Source of the DNA: Pedosphaera sp.
GTDB lineage: Bacteria > Verrucomicrobiota > Verrucomicrobiia > Limisphaerales > Pedosphaeraceae
DNA: 17,563 nucleotides
NCBI GenBank assembly: GCA_028293465.1
Contig: JAQGOT010000769.1
Coordinates: 1-17,563 of the forward strand
Direction: 5' to 3'
Shown here: positions 14,266 to 17,563 of the stretch, in pieces
How the letters are laid out: every line of letters starts with the position of its first letter
Position numbering within the stretch: position 1 is the stretch's first letter
Program-made: the position numbers and the translations under genes
Notes under the pieces: model-generated
What the model saw: the letters and a program-made list of their open reading frames with translations, nothing else
Databases searched by the model: none
Told to the model about the DNA's origin: nothing

Positions 14266-14472
14266 TTAATTACAACCGCAGGAAGCGGAGGATTCCTTGA
14301 TCGCCTTTTCCACCATTTCACGGGTTTCACCGGTGCGCTTCTGGATGCGGCCGAGCAGTTCGTCGTGCTTGCCTTCGACGTATTGCAGATCGTCATCGGT
14401 GAGCGAGGCCCACTTCTGTTTCAACTTGCCTTTGGTGATGTTCCAGTCGCCTTTGATTTCGAGTGTATTCAT
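14266..14472 (-). CDS. CsbD family stress protein
   Basis: A 68-residue protein with the CsbD pattern: IKGDWNITKGKLKQKWASLTDDDL (6-29), then the charged helix YVEGKHDELLGRIQKRTGE (31-49). CsbD is a general-stress (sigma-B) protein in Bacillus and is induced by many stresses elsewhere, but its biochemical role is unknown. The chosen ATG gives the family N-terminus; the frame upstream runs through a repeated leader element. The tail ends SCGCN, with C65 and C67, an unusual thiol pair for this family. Confidence 0.92.
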   Translation of the reverse strand: MNTLEIKGDWNITKGKLKQKWASLTDDDLQYVEGKHDELLGRIQKRTGETREMVEKAIKESSASCGCN

Positions 14473-14490
14473 AATAATTAGTTCGTGATT

Positions 14491-14533
14491 TGTTATTTGT
14501 GGTTTTGATTCGCCGTCAACGTGGCGGCAAAAG
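14491..14533 (-). repeat. Leader repeat, copy A, upstream of the CsbD gene
   Basis: About 43 bp, 85-90 percent identical to copy B at 15443-15482 by eye. The shared words on the + strand are TGTTATTTG, TTGATTCGCCG and GGCGGCAAAAG. The core is palindromic (GCCG...CGGC). It lies 19 bp upstream of the CsbD start codon. Confidence 0.75.
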
Positions 14534-14629
14534 TTGTTCAAAGCGGTTCTCTTGAAAATCGAGGGCCCTTTCGTCGGAGCGCCAAGAAAATACGGTTAGA
14601 GGGTTGCGTTTTCTGCATCCGACAGGCTG

Positions 14630-15415
14630 TTATTTCCCATAATAGCCCAGTTTGAATGGAATGGTGATGTCATTGTCCTGCATAGTGACCGAGCCATTCC
14701 GTGCCAACGCTCTGCCTTCCAGAGTTGCGCCGGTGGCAAGCGAGATTGAGGTCAAAGCGAGGATGTTTCCCTTGAAGACCGTGGTGGTCCCAAGCGTGGC
14801 TGAACTGCCAACCTGCCAAAAAACGTTGGCGGCTTGAGCTTTGCCGGTCAGGATAACCTTGCGACCCGAGGTCGTGGTGAGGGTGGACGCCATCTGGAAG
14901 ATGAAGACAGCATTGGCGTTGCCTTTGGCATCGAGCGTCAGATTCCCGGACGATATCTCAAGCCCGGAGGTCGATTTATAGAGACCGGGAGCGAGCGTTC
15001 GACCACCGAGATTTCCGGCGACAGCCACAGGGGCGGTTGACCGTCCAGCAGCGTCGTTATACGCGGTGGTCAGGGCGCGTTGGGCGAGGGCGGCGGCCGA
15101 ATTGGCCCGGTCGATCCTCCCGATCACCATCCCGGGCGGGAACCCAGTCACTGCAGAACCTGGACTCACCCCGAGATTGCCAAGGATAATGCTTTGTCCG
15201 GTACTGGTGACGGTCTGGCCGGACAGAACCGCATAGTTGCCAGCCGATCCCAGAGTGACAGGCAATTCACCGGCGGTGGCAGACTGATGCGGGCAGGCCA
15301 GAGCCAGCGTGAGGAGCAAGCAACTCAGGACCGGGGCTGTTGGTTTCCGTTGAAGGAACACTGGAAGCCTTGCTTTGCCTGCGGGTTTTGGTTCTTGTTT
15401 GGACGTTGTTGACAT
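14630..15415 (-). CDS. Ice-binding family protein (DUF3494)
   Basis: A 261-residue exported protein. A long basic N-terminus is followed by a hydrophobic signal segment (about 28-41) with a likely cleavage after ATA (48). The rest is one complete DUF3494 domain, starting LGSAGNYAVLSGQTVTSTG and including LGNLGVSPGSAVTGFPPG, LAPGLYKSTSGLEISSGNLTLD, FIFQMASTLTT, NVFWQVGSSATLG and the final LEGRALARNGSVTM. This fold is a beta-solenoid used by cold-adapted microbes to bind ice, but many relatives in mesophiles bind other surfaces or adhere to cells. The chosen start is the ATG before the signal; the longer frame overlaps the Ohr gene. Confidence 0.92.
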   Translation of the reverse strand: MSTTSKQEPKPAGKARLPVFLQRKPTAPVLSCLLLTLALACPHQSATAGELPVTLGSAGNYAVLSGQTVTSTGQSIILGNLGVSPGSAVTGFPPGMVIGRIDRANSAAALAQRALTTAYNDAAGRSTAPVAVAGNLGGRTLAPGLYKSTSGLEISSGNLTLDAKGNANAVFIFQMASTLTTTSGRKVILTGKAQAANVFWQVGSSATLGTTTVFKGNILALTSISLATGATLEGRALARNGSVTMQDNDITIPFKLGYYGK

Positions 15416-15442
15416 AATGTATTTTTGTATTTGATGTTTGTC

Positions 15443-15482
15443 TGTTATTTGGGTCTTGATTCGCCGACATGGCGGCAAAAGT
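15443..15482 (-). repeat. Leader repeat, copy B, upstream of the ice-binding gene
   Basis: This is the counterpart of copy A. Its core, GCCGACATGGCGGC (15463-15476), is a near-perfect 14-bp palindrome, with a single mismatched pair. It lies 28 bp upstream of the ice-binding protein start codon, in the 97-bp spacer after the Ohr gene. Confidence 0.75.
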
Positions 15483-15512
15483 GTTTTTGTGGTTTGGGGC
15501 TGGCGCTGCCGG

Positions 15513-15926
15513 TCAGTCCACCACCAGCTTGACGGAGGCGTCGCCGCGCAGGGCTTTGGAATAGGGGCAGGTTTTGTGGGCTTCGTCCATGACATGTTGC
15601 GCCTGGGCGCGATCGAGGCCCGGGAGCAGCGCATGGAGCTCGACGGCCAGGCGATAACCGCCCTGGTCCTCCTCGATCAGGCTCACCAGTGCCCGCACGA
15701 TGGAACCTTCGACGGGTGTGCCGGCCTTTTTGGCCGCGTTGCCCACCGCGCCGTGATAACAGGCGGAATAGGCGCCCGCAAACAACAGCTCGGGACTGGG
15801 GCCGCGTTTTCCGGCGCCTGGCTCCAGGGGATTGCCGAGGGTGACGTCCAACAAATGGTCAGGTGTCTGGAGAGTGCCTGAACGTCCGCCCTTGGAAATT
15901 GCTTCCGCTGTGAACAAAGCTTTCAT
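15513..15926 (-). CDS. ohr: Organic hydroperoxide resistance protein (Ohr/OsmC family)
   Basis: A 137-residue thiol peroxidase of the Ohr branch. The catalytic set is complete: R15 (GGRSG), E46 (SPELLFAGAYSAC), peroxidatic C56 and resolving C120 (CPYSKALRG). It reduces organic and fatty-acid peroxides to alcohols in the cytoplasm and is recycled by lipoylated proteins in studied members. No MarR-type OhrR regulator is next to it. It leads the minus-strand set of ice-binding, CsbD, dodecin and ferritin-like genes, separated from the ice-binding gene by 97 bp. Confidence 0.93.
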   Translation of the reverse strand: MKALFTAEAISKGGRSGTLQTPDHLLDVTLGNPLEPGAGKRGPSPELLFAGAYSACYHGAVGNAAKKAGTPVEGSIVRALVSLIEEDQGGYRLAVELHALLPGLDRAQAQHVMDEAHKTCPYSKALRGDASVKLVVD

Positions 15927-16123
15927 CAGGGGATGAGCTTAAGCCGGGGAGGGGTGCGGGCTATGACGGGGTTGACCCTTGGGGACTTCCCCCCAGATGA
16001 GGTTTTTCGAGACGCGGAGGAGGGAGGATTTTAGCCGCGAAAGAACATCGAGCGCAAAATGGGGCTGATTGGTGATTGCGAAGTCGGAAAAGTTTTCGTG
16101 TGAGCTCGCGCAACCTGTACGGT
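15927..16123. other. Spacer upstream of ohr
   Basis: The ohr promoter should be here, but no clear boxes are visible on the minus strand. No gene is seen. Confidence 0.3.
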
Positions 16124-16351
16124 TCAACTCCGCTTCCGAAAACCTGCGTACAGCAGATACTTCAAAACTCCGATTCCTCCGATCGAAAGGATCAAACCCA
16201 AAACAACCAATCCCTTGCGGAAGAGACTATCATGACCGTCGCCAAGCCAGATCAGAGCCGCGCCAAGGAGGCGAACGGCCAGCCCAATACCGAACAGCCT
16301 CCATTTCCTGCGGCGCTCGTTGCCGACCGGGTGAGAAGATGTTGTTTCCAT
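16124..16351 (-). CDS. Small two-helix membrane protein, unknown
   Basis: A 75-residue protein with a basic cytoplasmic start (NERRRKWR), two membrane helices (about 19-36 and 47-66) joined by a short polar loop (GDGHDSLFRKG), and a basic end (FRKRS). The positive-inside pattern on both ends is coherent, which supports a real gene. I recognise no family. A perfect palindrome, CTGACGTCAG (16367-16376), lies 15 bp upstream of the ATG. No ribosome site is obvious. Confidence 0.6.
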   Translation of the reverse strand: METTSSHPVGNERRRKWRLFGIGLAVRLLGAALIWLGDGHDSLFRKGLVVLGLILSIGGIGVLKYLLYAGFRKRS

Positions 16352-16591
16352 GAACGGGTGCGCCGCCTGACGTCAGAATGCAACCACCAAGGCGACACGT
16401 GGCCTGCAATGATCCTGTTCCGGTTTCCCTAATAGGTCAACTGCCCGGTGCAGGGGCCGTTGGCTGCGGTGGATTTTTAGAAGGGTTAGGGAAGTGTTCA
16501 GTTTTCAGTTCATGCGCGTGGGGGCCGATCCCAGTGAAGCCAGGCAGGGGGCGGATTTGAAATTTCACTTTTGATAACGGGAAGCGGGGTT

Positions 16592-16700
16592 TGTAACGCT
16601 TGTAACGGAGAATGTAACGGCGTGTAACGGCGTGTAACGGCAATGTAACGCTTCTAAAATAGGTAGGTGCTTGGGGGCCAACAGTGTAACGCTTGTAACG
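16592..16700. repeat. Array of eight TGTAACG heptamers
   Basis: Copies start at 16592, 16601, 16613, 16623, 16633, 16644, 16685 and 16694, all in the same orientation. The spacings are 9, 12, 10, 10, 11, 41 and 9 bp, near one helical turn apart from the single gap. Iteron-like spacing suggests a protein-binding array, but a decayed tandem repeat is equally possible. Confidence 0.75.
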
Positions 16701-16721
16701 GCTGTACACCCCCTGAAGAGG

Positions 16722-16749
16722 GTTGATGGTTGAGAGTTGATGGTTGAGA
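16722..16749. repeat. Tandem 14-bp repeat
   Basis: Two perfect adjacent copies of GTTGATGGTTGAGA. A further tandem pair, CTTGCAAA(G/C), lies at 16816-16833. Confidence 0.85.
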
Positions 16750-17024
16750 AAGAGGGAAAAGGGGCGAGGTTTCCTGATTTTTGGCGTTTTTTGGGTTTTT
16801 GGTTTCCTCGCAGACCTTGCAAAGCTTGCAAACCATCAGGGACAAATGGACGGGGTTGTGGGAGGATGGCGCAGGATTTTTGATTTTTGATTTGCGAATT
16901 TTGATTGAGGGACGGCGCGCCCGGTGGGGCGTGTGGCGTTCGCTGTGGCGGTAGTTCTTTGACAATCTAGGAATTTCGAATGATGAATCGCGAACTTCAA
17001 ACGGAGGAGACGCGCACTGAAATG

Positions 17025-17055
17025 TCCAAGGTGCTGGCGCACGGGCAATGGGGGA
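17025..17055. repeat. 31-bp direct repeat, copy 1
   Basis: It matches 17192-17222 with two mismatches (starting TCCAAGGTGCT and ending CAATGGGGGA), 167 bp apart. Confidence 0.8.
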
Positions 17056-17095
17056 AATGTCGAATCCAGGCAAATCCAAGTTAATCGTGGGGTAG

Positions 17096-17119
17096 TTTTC
17101 AAATTTTCAGGTTTGAAAA
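17096..17119. repeat. AT-rich inverted repeat TTTTCAAA/TTTGAAAA
   Basis: An 8-bp stem with an 8-base loop. The inner part ATTTTCAGGTTTGAA (17103-17117) reappears with one change at 17225-17239, next to copy 2 of the 31-bp repeat. Confidence 0.7.
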
Positions 17120-17191
17120 TTTTCAGATCGGAACAGGGAGAGCGCTGGGTCGTTTGGAGTTGCCGTGGGTTTCCAAGCAAATCAAGGCTAA

Positions 17192-17222
17192 TCCAAGGTG
17201 CTAGCGCACGGCCAATGGGGGA
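17192..17222. repeat. 31-bp direct repeat, copy 2
   Basis: The counterpart of 17025-17055. It is preceded by repeated AATCCAA/ATCAAGG words that recur at 17073-17080 and 17421-17448. Confidence 0.8.
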
Positions 17223-17507
17223 GGATTTTCAGATTTGAACATTATCAAACCCGCGCGGAAATTGGGAGGTGTCGCCGCCTACGGGGCTTGGGACGTAACG
17301 GCCTCAGCATTCTTCTATATACATGCCGCTCCTCCGGAGCTTCGGAAGGGGGGACCGGATGGGTCGCTGGGCTTGCCTTGGGTCGATCGGGGCCGCCGCC
17401 AACGGATGGTTGGCAATCGGAATCCAAGTTAATCCAACCTAATCCAACGCCATGTGCAACTTTCTCGAGGTCATGCTAAACTTCAGCCCCATCGAGAGTT
17501 ACGGAAG

Positions 17508-17549
17508 CGGGCAAAATACCCTCGAATCCGGACAAAATACCTCGTCCTG
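17508..17549. repeat. 21-bp imperfect tandem repeat
   Basis: Two adjacent units begin CGGGCAAAATACC and CGGACAAAATACC and continue with a TCG-containing tail. There are only two units before the window nears its end. Confidence 0.65.
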
Positions 17550-17563
17550 TTTTGCAAGGCCTT

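Larger units (their letters stand above)
16352..17563. other. Repeat-rich region without convincing genes
   Basis: About 1.2 kb in which the longest frames translate into repeat-driven, low-complexity peptides on the minus strand (for example runs of RYKRY or SKFANQKSK). Short direct repeats, AT-rich inverted repeats and simple words such as TGATTTTTGATTT dominate. It may contain the promoter region of a gene beyond the right edge. The individual repeats are listed separately. Confidence 0.6.

Noticed and set aside
14199..14396. Minus-strand 65-codon frame between dodecin and CsbD
   Set aside because: It overlaps both real genes in another frame.
16592..16700. CRISPR array
   Set aside because: The repeats are 7 bp with 2-5 bp between most of them, far too short for repeat-spacer units, and no cas genes are present.
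16437..17180. Minus-strand frames with repeated Arg/Tyr/Lys or Ser/Lys patterns
   Set aside because: The peptides simply mirror the DNA repeats (TGTAACG array, CTTGCAAA, TGATTTTT words), with no start context or domain.

Overview
The window looks like a chromosomal segment of a GC-rich Verrucomicrobiota bacterium, most likely of the Pedosphaera/Limisphaerales type. This is inferred from gene content, not from a marker gene. The pointers are an ECF sigma factor fused to a membrane segment and a long carboxypeptidase-regulatory-like ectodomain, a PEP-CTERM protein, a double zinc-ribbon protein of the kind usually attached to rhomboid proteases, a DUF6428 gene in an arsenic operon, and repeat-rich spacers. 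No rRNA, tRNA or CRISPR array was found.

Left part (1-7.4 kb): the sigma-factor fusion (+) converges with a secreted S41-type protease (-). Then, on the + strand, come a zinc-ribbon protein, a secreted protein with a duplicated beta-rich domain, and an HdeD/DUF308 membrane protein. Next is about 0.9 kb with no convincing gene, bracketed by two intrinsic terminators that point outward.

Middle (8.2-10.5 kb): a compact arsenic operon, arsR - DUF6428 - arsC - aquaporin. A perfect 9-4-9 palindrome overlaps the arsR promoter, and the arsR message looks nearly leaderless. No ArsB or Acr3 pump is present. The aquaporin takes that place, as in the aqpS-type operon known from Sinorhizobium. Arsenate would be reduced by ArsC and arsenite would leave through the channel. 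A 160-bp MITE-like element with 18-bp perfect terminal inverted repeats and IS5-like ends sits exactly at the aquaporin stop codon.

Right part (10.6-16.4 kb): a PEP-CTERM protein (-) is divergent from a small lipoprotein (+). The lipoprotein converges with a long minus-strand run of envelope and stress genes. In transcription order these are a small membrane protein, Ohr/OsmC peroxidase, a DUF3494 ice-binding protein, CsbD, dodecin, a ferritin-like protein, a lipoprotein and DoxX. A roughly 40-bp element is repeated immediately upstream of both the csbD-like and ice-binding genes, which suggests shared control or a duplicated leader.

Right end (16.4-17.56 kb): no convincing gene. It holds many short repeats, including eight copies of TGTAACG, tandem 14-mers, a 31-bp repeat pair and AT-rich inverted repeats.
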